Below, one piece after another: positions 7,047 to 15,509 of a stretch of 54,474 nucleotides of DNA. Position 1 is the stretch's first letter. Each line of letters begins with the position of its first letter. The notes below the pieces were generated by a model. It was not told the origin of the DNA. It ran no database searches and was given only the letters and a program-made list of their open reading frames with translations. The position numbers and the translations under genes were made by a program. The DNA is from Phenylobacterium sp. (GTDB taxonomy: Bacteria > Pseudomonadota > Alphaproteobacteria > Caulobacterales > Caulobacteraceae), in NCBI GenBank assembly GCA_017991675.1, contig JAGOQB010000017.1, positions 1 to 54,474 of the forward strand. Direction: 5' to 3'.

Positions 7047-8414
7047 ATGCCGGCGACTCTTTGGCTGCGGCGCGTCGACCGCGGCGGCGGCCCGATCTAC
7101 CTGGCCATCCTGCGCGCGCTGGAAGCGGCGATCGCCGACGGCGAGCTGCAGGCCGGCGAGCAGCTGCCGCCCCAGCGGGCGGTGGCCGCCGCGCTCGGCG
7201 TCGACTTCACCACCGTCACCCGCGCCTATGCCGCCGCCCGCGCCCGCGGCCTGGTCGAGGGGGCGGTCGGCCGCGGCACCTACGTCGCCGGCCGCGCGGC
7301 CGAGGACGAGGCCGGCCTCGTCGACCTGTCGATGAACCTGCCGCCGCCGCCCAAGGGGCTCAACCTCGGCAAACTCCTGAAGGAGACGGCCGGCGCGGTG
7401 CTCGACCGCACCGACCCGCAGGCGCTGATGGCCTATCACCCGCCCGGCGGATCGCTGGCCCAGCGCGCCGCCGGCGCCGTCTGGCTCGCCCCAGGGCAAG
7501 GCGAGGTGTCGCCCGATCGCGTGGTGGTCGCCCCCGGCGCCCAAGCGGCGCTGGCCGCCATCCTCGCCATGCTCGCCAGCCGCGGCGACGCGGTCATCGT
7601 CGAGCCGCTGACCTTCCCTGGCGTCCGTTCGGTCGCCGCCCTGCTGGGCCTGCGCCTGGTCGCCTGCCCGGTCGACGACGAGGGCTTCGATCCGGAGTCG
7701 CTGGCCCGCCTCTGCGCCGAGCACGCGCCGCGGGCGATCTACTGCATTCCCACCCACCAGAACCCGACCGCCGCCACCATCGGCGAGGGCCGACGCCGCG
7801 AGATCGCCGCCGTCGCCCGCGCCGCCAAGGTTCCGATCATCGAGGACGACGCTTATGGCCGGTTGCCGTCCACGCCCCCGCCCGCCATCGCCGCCTTCGC
7901 CCCGGAGCTGGTCTGGCGCCTGGCCACCACGGCCAAGGCGCTCTCGCCCGGCCTGCGCATCGCCTATGTCGCCGCGCCCGACCTCGCCGCCGCCCAGCGC
8001 CTGGCCGAGGCCCTGCGCGCCACCACCCTGATGCCGGCCCCGCTGGGCGCGGCCATCGTCACCGCCTGGATCCGCGAAGGAACCGCCGACAAGGTGCTGG
8101 CCGCCGTGCGCGCCGAGGCGGTCGAGCGCCAGGCCCTGGCCCGCCAGATCCTTCCCGCCGCCAAAGGCTCGCCCGAGGCCATCCACATCTGGCTGGACAC
8201 GCCGGACCACTGGCCGGGCGAGCGGCTGCGCGACACAGCCCAGAGCCGCGGCCTCTCGCTGGTCACCGCCGACGCCTTCGCCGCTGCGCCGGACGCCCGC
8301 GCGGGCCTGCGCATCTCGCTGGGCGGCCCGGCCAAGCAGTCGGTGCTCGCCCAGGCCCTGCGCGGCGTCGCCGCGATCCTCGGCGGTGAACCGACCGGGC
8401 GGATGGTGGTCTAG
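7047..8414 (+). CDS. MocR-type regulator (GntR HTH fused to PLP aminotransferase fold)
   Basis: A 455-residue protein. Residues about 1-80 are a GntR winged helix (GPIYLAILRALEAAIADGEL, then LPPQRAVAAALGVDFTTVTRAY). The rest is a fold-type I aminotransferase domain with the YHPPGG segment, the N-P motif in THQNPTA, EDDAYGRL and the PLP-binding Lys297 in TTAKALSPGLR. Such proteins sense PLP or an amino compound. The start at 7047 gives the usual N-terminus; an ATG at 7017 lies inside the operator-like repeats. The effector and targets are unknown; DUF983, divergent, is a candidate target. Confidence 0.92.
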   Translation: MPATLWLRRVDRGGGPIYLAILRALEAAIADGELQAGEQLPPQRAVAAALGVDFTTVTRAYAAARARGLVEGAVGRGTYVAGRAAEDEAGLVDLSMNLPPPPKGLNLGKLLKETAGAVLDRTDPQALMAYHPPGGSLAQRAAGAVWLAPGQGEVSPDRVVVAPGAQAALAAILAMLASRGDAVIVEPLTFPGVRSVAALLGLRLVACPVDDEGFDPESLARLCAEHAPRAIYCIPTHQNPTAATIGEGRRREIAAVARAAKVPIIEDDAYGRLPSTPPPAIAAFAPELVWRLATTAKALSPGLRIAYVAAPDLAAAQRLAEALRATTLMPAPLGAAIVTAWIREGTADKVLAAVRAEAVERQALARQILPAAKGSPEAIHIWLDTPDHWPGERLRDTAQSRGLSLVTADAFAAAPDARAGLRISLGGPAKQSVLAQALRGVAAILGGEPTGRMVV

Positions 8415-8794
8415 GCCGGAAAGGTCAGGTAGCCGCGCTCGACCATCCGGCGCATGGCCTCATAGGCCTCGGTCAGTTCCTCATAGGCGCTGCGCAGCGC
8501 GCCGAGCCGCTCGGTCTCCTGCACGCTCAGCGGACGCGGGGTCTCGCTCAGCGCCAGCGCCTGGGCCACCCACTGGCTGCGGGCCACCGCCGCGGCGACC
8601 GCCAGTTTCTGGAACTTGGCCGCGTCGGCCTGGCCGAGCATCTGGCCGATCACCTCGCGGTTCGAGGCGTAGGCCGTGTAGTCGATCTGCTCGATATGCC
8701 CGCGCAGCCGCTTCTGGGCCTGCGGGTCGAGCGAGCCGTCGGGCTCGAAATGGTCGTGGGACCGCCGCACGCTGGACGTCCGGGTCACCGACAT
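8411..8794 (-). CDS. Conserved hypothetical protein (helical, 127 aa)
   Basis: A 127-residue acidic and mostly helical protein with no recognised domain. It opens MSVTRTSSVRRSHDHFEPDGSL and contains regularly spaced Ala/Leu/Glu suggesting two or three long helices (for instance LSVQETERLGALRSAYEELTEAYEAMRRM). There is no signal peptide. It overlaps the MocR stop by 4 nt tail to tail, and codon use is typical of the neighbours, so it is probably real. Confidence 0.65.
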   Translation of the reverse strand: MSVTRTSSVRRSHDHFEPDGSLDPQAQKRLRGHIEQIDYTAYASNREVIGQMLGQADAAKFQKLAVAAAVARSQWVAQALALSETPRPLSVQETERLGALRSAYEELTEAYEAMRRMVERGYLTFPA

Positions 8795-8950
8795 GCCGAC
8801 CTCCCAGGTCGCAAGACCCCCGTCGCGCGAGGGCCCGCCTATCCTGTCGGCGGGCAGCTTAAGGGGGCGTTGACGGGCCCGGCCTGCGGGAAGACCCCGA
8901 TAGGCCCTCCGGAAACCCCAGGCGAAGCTGGCGGCTCATCGGAGGCCGCC

Positions 8951-9874
8951 GTGACCCAAGCCCTGCCATCCTGGACCGACGGCGCCGCGCGCCGCGCCAT
9001 CCTCGACTTCGTGGCCGCGACCACCAAGGAGGGCGGCCCCGATTTCGTGCCCGCGCCCGAGCGGATCGCGGTCTTCGACAACGACGGCACCCTCTGGTGC
9101 GAGCAGCCGCTGCAGGTCCAGGTGCTGTTCGCCTTCGACCGCGCCGCCGCCATGGCCGCGGCCGATCCCTCGCTCGCCCAGCGCCAGCCGTTCAAGGCCT
9201 TCCTGGACCACGACCACGCCGCCATCCACGCGCTCGGCAAGCAGGGGATTTTCGAGTTCGCGTTCGCCGTGCACGCCGGCATGAGCATCGAGGCCTTCCA
9301 GGACGAGGTGCGCCATTGGCTGGCGACCGCCCGCCACCCCAAGCTCGATCGCCCGTACCCGCAGGTCGTCTACCAGCCGCAGCTGGAGCTGCTGGCCTAT
9401 CTGCGCGCCCACGGCTTCAAGACCTTCATCGTCTCCGGCGGCGGCATCGACTTCATGCGCGCCTTCGCCGAGCCGGTGTACGGCGTGCCGCCCGAGCAGG
9501 TGATCGGCTCCAGCGTAAAGACCGAACTGCAGGAGATCGGCGGCCGCTTCTCGCTGATGAAGCTGGCGCAGCTGGACACCTTCGACGACCGCGCGGTGAA
9601 GCCGGCCAACATCGGCCTGCACATCGGCCGCCGCCCGATCCTGGCGTTCGGCAATTCCGACGGCGACCAGGCCATGCTGCGCTACACCCTGGACGGACCG
9701 GGGCGGCGCCTGGCCATGCTGGTGCATCACGACGACAATGAACGCGAAACCGCCTACGACCGCGACTTCCGGCTCAGCCCGCTGACCGAAACCCTCGATC
9801 GGGCGGCCGAGTTCGGCATCCAGGTGGTCAGCGTCAAGCGCGACTGGGCCCAGGTGTTCCCCCCGCCCAGCTAG
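8951..9874 (+). CDS. HAD-superfamily phosphatase (HAD-IB/PSPase-like)
   Basis: A 307-residue hydrolase with all HAD motifs: FDNDGTLW (nucleophile Asp43, acid Asp45), the motif II serine in VSGGGIDFM, the lysine region before motif IV (DDRAVKPANI), and GNSDGDQAML for the metal-binding acids. A long helical cap lies between motifs I and II. It should dephosphorylate a small metabolite; the substrate is unknown. The start is GTG at 8951 with GGAGG 5 nt before it. No export signal is seen. Confidence 0.88.
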   Translation: MTQALPSWTDGAARRAILDFVAATTKEGGPDFVPAPERIAVFDNDGTLWCEQPLQVQVLFAFDRAAAMAAADPSLAQRQPFKAFLDHDHAAIHALGKQGIFEFAFAVHAGMSIEAFQDEVRHWLATARHPKLDRPYPQVVYQPQLELLAYLRAHGFKTFIVSGGGIDFMRAFAEPVYGVPPEQVIGSSVKTELQEIGGRFSLMKLAQLDTFDDRAVKPANIGLHIGRRPILAFGNSDGDQAMLRYTLDGPGRRLAMLVHHDDNERETAYDRDFRLSPLTETLDRAAEFGIQVVSVKRDWAQVFPPPS

Positions 9875-9914
9875 GAGAGTTGGCAATCGCGCCCAGGAAG
9901 GCTAATCGGGCGCC

Positions 9915-10172
9915 ATGAGCGACACCCGCCCGACCACCCCTCCCGACCGGCTCTCCGTGAACCCGGCCAGCCCCTATCACGACGCCGAAGCGCTCGAGCG
10001 CGGCGTCGGCGTCCGCTTCAAGGGCGTCGAGAAGACCAATGTCGACGAATACTGCGTCAGCGAAGGCTGGGTGCGGCTCAGCGTCGGCAAGACCGTCGAC
10101 CGCAAGGGCAACGCCATGACCGTCAAGCTGCAGGGCGAGGTCGAGCCCTACTTCCAGGACCTGGCCGAGTAA
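9915..10172 (+). CDS. DUF3297 family protein
   Basis: An 85-residue protein closely matching DUF3297: PPDRLSVNPASPYHDAEALERGVGVRFKG, then VDEYCVSEGWVRL and DRKGNAMTVKLQGEVEPYF. It is small, cytoplasmic and of unknown function. It lies 40 nt after the HAD gene on the same strand and could be co-transcribed with it. Confidence 0.9.
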   Translation: MSDTRPTTPPDRLSVNPASPYHDAEALERGVGVRFKGVEKTNVDEYCVSEGWVRLSVGKTVDRKGNAMTVKLQGEVEPYFQDLAE

Positions 10173-10176
10173 GATC

Positions 10177-10581
10177 TCACGTCAGGTCGGTGAACGGATT
10201 GTAGGCCACCTCCCAGAGGTGGCCGTCCGGATCGGCGAAATAGCCTGAGTACCCGCCCCAGAAGACGTCGCGCGGCGTCTTCACCGGCCTGGCGCCGACC
10301 GAGACCGCATGCGCGAACACCGCGTCGACCTCGGCCTTCGAGCCGGTGTTGTGCGCCAGGCAAAAGCCGCCGAACCCGGCCCCGTCGTCGGCGACGGTGG
10401 CGTCTTCCGCCAGCTTGTCGCGCGGATAGATCGACAGCCACGTCCCCTCCAGCGCGAACATCGCGAAGTCCTCGCCGTCCTGGGGGTTGTGGACCCGAAA
10501 CCCCAGGCCGTCGCGATAGAAGGCCAGCGAGGCGGCGAAGTCGCGCACGCCCAGGCCGATCATGCTGATCTTCGGTTTCAT
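10177..10581 (-). CDS. VOC-superfamily (glyoxalase-like) protein
   Basis: A 134-residue protein with paired beta-alpha-beta-beta-beta units of the vicinal-oxygen-chelate fold: SMIGLGVRDFAASLAFYRDGLGF in the first half and YFADPDGHLWEVAYNPF in the second. The closing Glu of DPDGHLWEV is the usual metal ligand. The chemistry is undetermined. AAGGGAG lies upstream of the start. It converges on the DUF3297 gene with a 4-nt gap. Confidence 0.88.
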   Translation of the reverse strand: MKPKISMIGLGVRDFAASLAFYRDGLGFRVHNPQDGEDFAMFALEGTWLSIYPRDKLAEDATVADDGAGFGGFCLAHNTGSKAEVDAVFAHAVSVGARPVKTPRDVFWGGYSGYFADPDGHLWEVAYNPFTDLT

Positions 10582-10639
10582 GCCGAGCTCCCTTGAGGAT
10601 CACAGCATGTTCGCCATTTGTTCACGCGCGGTCAACCGC

Positions 10640-10819
10640 CTAGTGCGGGCCCGACAGACAGTGCAGGTCGCTGGGGACATAGCCGCCCGCCGCCCCCTTG
10701 CACCCGGCCGCCGGCTGGTCGCGGACCGCGCGCTTGCGCGCCGCCTGGCCGAAGACCTCCTGCAGCCAAAGCACCCACCCGAAGGGAACATCCTTATGGA
10801 GCCTGTGCAGCTCTTCCAT
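10640..10819 (-). CDS. Small hypothetical protein (59 aa)
   Basis: An open frame MEELHRLHKDVPFGWVLWL... ending in LHCLSGPH, with the GC-rich third positions normal for this genome and no recognised family. AGG lies about 6 nt before the ATG; a TTG start 48 nt upstream is also possible. It is divergent from the LysR gene at 10919 and is the only gene in that position, so it could be the regulator's target. Real coding is plausible but unproven. Confidence 0.45.
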   Translation of the reverse strand: MEELHRLHKDVPFGWVLWLQEVFGQAARKRAVRDQPAAGCKGAAGGYVPSDLHCLSGPH

Positions 10820-10918
10820 TGTCCTGACCCGCTCTGACCGCTTCTGTACAAGGGGAAGATCGGCCAAGCAGCGCGTGGTGACAAACGCGTCCTCCTGCTC
10901 TATGCATTAGTAAAATTT

Positions 10919-11848
10919 ATGTCAGACATCCTCGCCACCATCCCGCTCAGCGCCATCCGCGTGTTCGAGGCCGCCGCCCGGCTGCGCAGCTTCACGCGCG
11001 CCGCCCAGGAGCTTGGGATCACCCAGGCGGCGGTCAGCTGGCAGGTGAAGGCGCTGGAAAAACGGCTCGACGAGCCGCTGTTCCTGCGACTGCCGCGCGA
11101 GGTGGCGCTCACCGCCGCGGGCGAGCGGCTGTCGCGCGCCGCCAGCGAGGCGGTCAGCGTCCTGCGCACGGCGCTGATGGACATCACCGAGGTCGGCGAA
11201 GGCGTGCTGGCGATCACCTCGCTGGCCACCGCCGCCAACCAGTGGCTGGCGCCGCGGATCGGCGCCTTCCAGCTCAAGCATCCGTCGATCGCCGTGCGGC
11301 TCGACACCTCGACGCGGCTGGTCGACCTGGCGCACGAGAGCTTCGACGTCGCCCTGCGCTCAGGCGAAGGCGACTGGCCGGGCATCGAAAGCCACTACCT
11401 GTTCCCGCACATCCACGCCCCGCTCTGCACGCCGGCCATGCGCGAGCGGCTGGGCGGCCTGGCTCGCCCGGAGGACCTGCTGGACGCCCCGCTGATCGGC
11501 TCGCCGCAGGAATGGGCGATCTGGTTCGCCGCGGTCGGCGTCGGAGGCCAGGACGCCGCCGACATCCGCACGCCGCGCATCATCGGCGACAGCCAGACCG
11601 TGGAGGTCGCCTCCGCGCTCGGCGAACAGGGCGTGGCGCTGGCCTGCCCGTTCTTCTTCCAGGCCGACCTCGACGCAGGACGTCTGGTCATGCCGTTCAA
11701 GACCGTCGCCCACTACGGCGGCGCCTACTGGCTGGCCTATCGCGCCGACCGCGCCCGCGCGCCGAAGATCCGGGCGTTCCGCGAGTGGATCCTCGACTGC
11801 GCCGCGCAGGACCCGGTCCTGCGCGACTACCCCCGGCGCGGCTCCTAG
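10919..11848 (+). CDS. LysR-family regulator, GcvA-like
   Basis: A 309-residue regulator. The N-terminal HTH is clear (LSAIRVFEAAARLRSFTRAAQELGITQAAVSWQVKALEKRL, summarised: the AAVSWQVKALE recognition helix is GcvA-type). The effector domain carries the GcvA-type FDVALRSGEG and WLAYR segments. The ATG at 10919 is preceded by AT-rich DNA (ATGCATTAGTAAAATTTATG) standing out from the GC-rich surroundings, a likely autoregulatory and promoter region. Its target is unknown. Confidence 0.92.
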   Translation: MSDILATIPLSAIRVFEAAARLRSFTRAAQELGITQAAVSWQVKALEKRLDEPLFLRLPREVALTAAGERLSRAASEAVSVLRTALMDITEVGEGVLAITSLATAANQWLAPRIGAFQLKHPSIAVRLDTSTRLVDLAHESFDVALRSGEGDWPGIESHYLFPHIHAPLCTPAMRERLGGLARPEDLLDAPLIGSPQEWAIWFAAVGVGGQDAADIRTPRIIGDSQTVEVASALGEQGVALACPFFFQADLDAGRLVMPFKTVAHYGGAYWLAYRADRARAPKIRAFREWILDCAAQDPVLRDYPRRGS

Positions 11849-12255
11849 GAAGCCACGCAGGTCGACAGGTTGACCGGCCCGGCAGCCACCCGCTTCCATT
11901 CGCCGCCCACCTTCTGGAACTCGGCCGTGGCCGAGGTCGGGCGGTACTCCGAGCGCGCCGCGTCCCAGGCTTCCCAGCCGATGGCCGCGCCGATCTTCGC
12001 CGTCATGCCGTGGGCCGCCTCGTCCGGGCTGACCTCGCGCAGGCCCTTGCAGGCCACCTCGAACGCCCGGCACTGCTGGCCCTCCGGCTTGCCCTTGCAC
12101 TGCGGGTCGTTGGTCTTCAAGTCGGCGTGCCAGCTGCGGATGGCGACATCCAGGCCGGCGTTCGGGTCGCCGCCCTGCGCCGCCGCCGTCTTCTCGCCGC
12201 AGGCCGCCAGTCCCAGCGCCGCCGCCGCGAGGATCGCCATGGAAAATGCTTTCAC
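11845..12255 (-). CDS. Small exported lipoprotein, function unknown
   Basis: A 136-residue protein with a lipoprotein signal: MKAFSMAILAAAALGLAAC, lipobox LAAC with Cys19 as the lipidation site. The mature part has four more cysteines (PQCKGKP, QQCRAFEVACKG, STCVAS), suggesting disulfides, and WKRVAAGPV near the end. The start is GTG at 12255, since GGAG lies about 7 nt upstream and it supplies the basic residue; ATG at 12240 is the alternative. It overlaps the LysR stop by 4 nt. Confidence 0.75.
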   Translation of the reverse strand: MKAFSMAILAAAALGLAACGEKTAAAQGGDPNAGLDVAIRSWHADLKTNDPQCKGKPEGQQCRAFEVACKGLREVSPDEAAHGMTAKIGAAIGWEAWDAARSEYRPTSATAEFQKVGGEWKRVAAGPVNLSTCVAS

Positions 12256-12544
12256 CGTCTACTCCGTCCGACACGCGCCCGAACACGCCGGACGCAAAGG
12301 CGGAACGCTTAACAGCGCGAACATGGCGAGCGCGTGACGGCCAGATCACGAACGCCGCCGCGTCCCTCGGCGATCGTGGACGGCGCCCAATCAGCAGTCA
12401 CCGCTCGCCCCTCAGCATCGCAGCTGCGATAAACTTTCATGACAGAGTTGAATTGAGTGGAAAGCCGCGCCGACTTCTCGCACAAGCCCGGTGAGGGGCG
12501 GATTCTTGATGGTTACCCGGCCGCGGGACAACAAGGGTTCTAAG

Positions 12545-12763
12545 ATGAAGGTGTTGGCTTCGACCGTCTTTATTGTCGCAATCGCCTCGGCCTCGGCGGC
12601 CGAGACGCCGACCTTCGCCCATCGCACCCCGCAGTCCGGCCTGCCGGCCGGGGCGATGGTCGCCCTGATCAGCGGTCCCGACTTCACCATCATGACCCCG
12701 CGCGGCGATCCGTGGAGCGCCCACGCCCTGCCCCGCACGTCCGAGCTCGCCCCCCGCTCGTAG
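12545..12763 (+). CDS. Small exported protein (72 aa), function unknown
   Basis: It begins MKVLASTVFIVAIASASAAET, a compact signal peptide, followed by about 52 residues without a known motif (PTFAHRTPQSGLPAGAMV ... ELAPRS). AAGGG lies upstream. It is probably periplasmic. It stands alone in front of the Gly/Tyr-rich gene. Third-position GC is less extreme in the first third, normal later. Confidence 0.55.
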   Translation: MKVLASTVFIVAIASASAAETPTFAHRTPQSGLPAGAMVALISGPDFTIMTPRGDPWSAHALPRTSELAPRS

Positions 12764-12872
12764 CCGCCCGCGCTGCGCGTTAACCCATTCAGCCTGCGTT
12801 CAGCGTGACTTTGCGATCGTGCCGCCTGAGACCGGCCTTCCCATCTTCGGACCGGGCCGGAAGGAGGCGAGC

Positions 12873-13319
12873 ATGAAAAAGCTCCTGACAGCGACGATCG
12901 CGGCGGTCACGGCGGCCGGCGCCATCGCCTCGAGCGCCGGTTCGGCGCAGGCCGAGCCCTATCGCTATCATCGCGATCACGACAACAACGACGCCGCAGC
13001 GGCCGCCATCGTCGGCGGCGTGCTGGGCCTGGCGCTCGGCGCGGCCATCGCCGGGTCCCACAAGAACCGCGGCGGCTACGACAACGGCTATTACGGCGAC
13101 GGTTATTACAACAACGGCTACGGCAACGGGTACAACGGCTACTACCGCGGCGGCGCGCGCGGCTACGGCTACGGCTACGGCGACTATGGCGGCCGCGGCT
13201 ATGGCTACGCGCAGCCCTACGCCTACGGTTACGGCCAGCGCACCTGCGTCAGCCGCGAGCGGGTCTATGATCCCTACATCGGCCGCCGGGTGACCATCGA
13301 GCGGCGCTACGCCTGCTAA
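12873..13319 (+). CDS. Exported glycine/tyrosine-rich protein
   Basis: A 148-residue protein with signal peptide MKKLLTATIAAVTAAGAIASSAGSAQA. A glycine-zipper-like hydrophobic segment follows (AAAAAIVGGVLGLALGAAIAG). About 70 residues are then dominated by Gly, Tyr and Asn (YYNNGYGNGYNGYY, YGYGYGDYGGRGYGYAQ). It ends with TCVSRERVYDPYIGRRVTIERRYAC, where two cysteines could pair. GGAGG lies before the ATG at 12873. Similar proteins are envelope-associated in Alphaproteobacteria; the function is unknown. Its stop overlaps the next gene tail to tail. Confidence 0.8.
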   Translation: MKKLLTATIAAVTAAGAIASSAGSAQAEPYRYHRDHDNNDAAAAAIVGGVLGLALGAAIAGSHKNRGGYDNGYYGDGYYNNGYGNGYNGYYRGGARGYGYGYGDYGGRGYGYAQPYAYGYGQRTCVSRERVYDPYIGRRVTIERRYAC

Positions 13320-13702
13320 CGGTTAGCGCGGCGCCCCGAAGCGCCGCGGGCGACCAGCACCGCCGCCAGGCCGGCCGCGCCCAGGCCCACCGCCAGCCCC
13401 AGCGAGCGGCGCCGGCGGGGGCCGACGGTGATGCGGTGGATGTGCGCCCCCTCCACCGCCCACCAGGCGCCCGAGGCCTTGTCGAAACCGTGCCGGGCGT
13501 ACCGGGCGGTCCACTCGCGGGCGAGGTCCGCGGCCTCCGCCGCAGTTCGCCCCGTGGCGATGAAACCGCTGTCGGGGGTTGTGCGTTTGGGGTCGTCGTC
13601 CAACCGCCAGGTCTCCCGCAGCACATTGAACACGCGGCCAAGTGGCGCATGTGTTGAGATCGTGGGGCGACGGCGCAGAAAGCGCTCGATAGACTCCGCC
13701 AT
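13316..13702 (-). CDS. Hypothetical protein with C-terminal membrane helix
   Basis: A 128-residue protein with no family assigned. The N-terminal part is soluble (MAESIERFLRRRPTISTHAPLG), and the middle has GFIATGRTAAEAADLAREW and GAWWAVEGAHIHRI. A single hydrophobic segment (LGLAVGLGAAGLAAVLVARG) lies just before the basic tail, as in a tail-anchored protein. The start at 13702 has only a distant GGGAG. It converges with the Gly/Tyr-rich gene (4-nt overlap). Confidence 0.65.
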   Translation of the reverse strand: MAESIERFLRRRPTISTHAPLGRVFNVLRETWRLDDDPKRTTPDSGFIATGRTAAEAADLAREWTARYARHGFDKASGAWWAVEGAHIHRITVGPRRRRSLGLAVGLGAAGLAAVLVARGASGRRANR

Positions 13703-13792
13703 GCGCCGGTTCGGCTCCCTGTTCGTGGATCGGTGATTCTCCGATCCGATAGTTCTGGAAATTGGCGCTCGATGGGCGCTTGGATAGTGTTG

Positions 13793-14107
13793 ATGCGTGA
13801 ATTTGTTGAACTCCAGGGCGCTTCGGGCGCCGCCTACCGCTTCCGGGCTTGGCCGGAGAGCGATCATCACACGCCGACGGCGGGCAACTTCGCCGTACTG
13901 GCGTTTGAAGGTCCGGCGGTGACCATCGTCGGTCTCGGCGTCTGCAGCGACCTGTCGCGCGCCAAGCAACTGGCCCAGGCGACCCTCGCCGACGCCCCGG
14001 GGCAACTGTTCACGCGCCTGAACGTCTCGCGCGCCGTCCGCGACGCCGAACACGAAGACCTGGTCGCCGCCCAGCCCGCGGCCAAGACCCTGCATCAGGA
14101 AAGCTGA
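13793..14107 (+). CDS. Hypothetical protein (104 aa)
   Basis: It starts MREFVELQGASGAAYRFRAWPE and continues through AGNFAVLAFEGPAVTIVGLGVCSDLSRAKQLAQATL. It is a small alpha/beta protein without a recognised domain. The start at 13793 is chosen because the segment before it has no coding character; the ribosome site is weak. It diverges from the tail-anchored protein gene. Confidence 0.65.
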   Translation: MREFVELQGASGAAYRFRAWPESDHHTPTAGNFAVLAFEGPAVTIVGLGVCSDLSRAKQLAQATLADAPGQLFTRLNVSRAVRDAEHEDLVAAQPAAKTLHQES

Positions 14108-14206
14108 GCCGCAGCGCCCCGCTCCCGCATTAGGCGAACACCGTTCCAGGCTTCACCTTAACGTGGCAATTGAGGCGTTCACCATGATTTGGGAACGGGG
14201 CGGAAA

Positions 14207-14794
14207 ATGCGGTTCGATGTTCTGAAGGGCGCGGCGGTCAGCCTGGCGCTGGCCTTTGCGCCCTGCGGCGCCCAGGCGGCCACCAATCTCGTAACCAACG
14301 GCAGCTTCGAGACCGGCGCCTTCGACGGCTGGGCGACGAATCCCGTCTCCTACCCGCAGACGATCGTCAGCCACACCGTTCAGGACGGCGCGTACGCGGC
14401 GCAGATCGAGGGCTATGCCTACGGTCCGAACACGCTATCCCAGCTGATCGCCACGACCTCCGGGCAATCTTACACCCTGAGTTTCTGGTACAATGCGGTC
14501 GGCAAGTCGGCCAACGGGTTCAATGTGACCTGGAACGGGGCGACCGTCTTCTCGGTGACCAACCAGATGACGTCGGGCTTCCAGCACATCACCGCCAACG
14601 TGCTGGGCTCGGGTTCGGACGCGCTCGTCTTCACCGCCTACAACGAAGTCTACAACACGATGCTCGACAACGTGTCCGTCTCGGCCGTGGCTTCCGCGGT
14701 GCCGGAACCGGCGACCTGGGCGATGATGATCATCGGCTTCGGCGCGACGGGCGTCATGATCCGCGCCTCGCGCCGCCGCACCGTCGCAGCCTGA
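14207..14794 (+). CDS. PEPxxWA-CTERM sorting-signal protein
   Basis: A 195-residue exported protein. The signal peptide is MRFDVLKGAAVSLALAFAPCGAQAA. A lectin-like beta domain follows, opening TNLVTNGSFETGAFDGW, typical of carbohydrate-binding jelly rolls. The C-terminus has VPEPATWAMMIIGFGATGV followed by a hydrophobic helix and RASRRR. This tripartite end is the PEPxxWA variant of the PEP-CTERM sorting signal, handled by an exosortase that is not in this window. Surface or exopolysaccharide association is inferred. Confidence 0.9.
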   Translation: MRFDVLKGAAVSLALAFAPCGAQAATNLVTNGSFETGAFDGWATNPVSYPQTIVSHTVQDGAYAAQIEGYAYGPNTLSQLIATTSGQSYTLSFWYNAVGKSANGFNVTWNGATVFSVTNQMTSGFQHITANVLGSGSDALVFTAYNEVYNTMLDNVSVSAVASAVPEPATWAMMIIGFGATGVMIRASRRRTVAA

Positions 14795-14807
14795 TCGCGT
14801 CTCAAGA

Positions 14808-14827
14808 CCCCTCGCCTCGGCGAGGGG
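14808..14827. terminator. Hairpin between convergent genes
   Basis: A 9-bp perfect inverted repeat (14808-14816 with 14819-14827) lies between the PEP-CTERM gene and the convergent 109-aa gene. The central bases must open to form the loop, and no T-run follows, so it is only a candidate bidirectional terminator. Confidence 0.5.
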
Positions 14828-14832
14828 CTCGC

Positions 14833-15162
14833 TCAGCCGCCGGTCTCGTCCACGACGATGGTGACGGTCTTGCCGCGCGACAGCGGCTCCCATCCGGCCT
14901 CCAACGCCGAGGCGATGGCGGTCGCGACCAGCGGCCGGGCGATCTGCGAGGCCTGCAGCTGCGGGGCGCCGAAACGGGGCTGCGGCCCCGGGGGAAACTC
15001 CAGCACCGCCTCTCGCTTGCCTTCCTGGTGGCGCACCGCGATCGCCATGCCGCGCCACTTCGCAGCATCGCTGGACCATTGCGGGCGGCGGTGGAGCCAC
15101 CAGACATAGGGCTCCCCGTCGACCTGGATCTCGAACTCGTCACTTTGCTTGGTGCGCGCCAT
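14833..15162 (-). CDS. Conserved hypothetical protein (109 aa)
   Basis: The sequence MARTKQSDEFEIQVDGEPYVWWLHRRPQW (shown only in part) continues with GMAIAVRHQEGKREAVLEFPPG and WEPLSRGKTVTIVVDE. The beta-rich pattern with many aromatics suggests a small compact domain. No family is recognised. Codon use is native. It is the last of a run of minus-strand genes starting at 17750 but is separated from the monooxygenase-like gene by 32 nt. Confidence 0.65.
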   Translation of the reverse strand: MARTKQSDEFEIQVDGEPYVWWLHRRPQWSSDAAKWRGMAIAVRHQEGKREAVLEFPPGPQPRFGAPQLQASQIARPLVATAIASALEAGWEPLSRGKTVTIVVDETGG

Positions 15163-15194
15163 GGCAGGCAGTTACCCCGCCCAGCGCCGGCAAG

Positions 15195-15509
15195 CTACCC
15201 CACGGCGGCCACCGCATAGGCCGCGCCGGGCCGCGGATCGACCAGGGTCTCCAGCAGCGCCTGGCGCTGCTGGCCCGTGACGCCCTCCATCGAACAGGCC
15301 TGCCAGGCGGCGTAGGCGGCCTGATCCGCCCAGCGGCCGATCACCAGGTACTCGGCCGGGTTCTCCAGCCCCCGCACCAGTTCGGCCTCGACGAAGCCTT
15401 CGATCGCCCGCGGCCGGGTCAGCATCCCGCAGGCGGCGAAGGCGGCCTCGAACTCGGCTTCCCGCCCCGGCTTGACCGTGAAGCGGATGACGCTGCGCAC
15501 CCCGCTCAC
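15195..15509 (-). CDS. Antibiotic biosynthesis monooxygenase (ABM) domain protein
   Basis: A 104-residue dimeric alpha-beta barrel protein: SVIRFTVKPGREAEFEAAFAAC, then GFVEAELVRGLENPAEYLVIGRWADQAAYAAWQ. The spacing of YLVIGRWAD and AYAAWQ is characteristic of ABM-type heme-degrading or quinol oxygenases, though activity cannot be assigned. It begins with GTG at 15509, sharing GTGA with the amidohydrolase stop, so it is translationally coupled to that gene. Confidence 0.82.
   Translation of the reverse strand: MSGVRSVIRFTVKPGREAEFEAAFAACGMLTRPRAIEGFVEAELVRGLENPAEYLVIGRWADQAAYAAWQACSMEGVTGQQRQALLETLVDPRPGAAYAVAAVG

Noticed and set aside
11360-12349. 329-codon minus-strand frame over the LysR end and the lipoprotein gene
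   Set aside because: It overlaps two genes with clear signatures (LysR effector domain, lipobox) in other frames.
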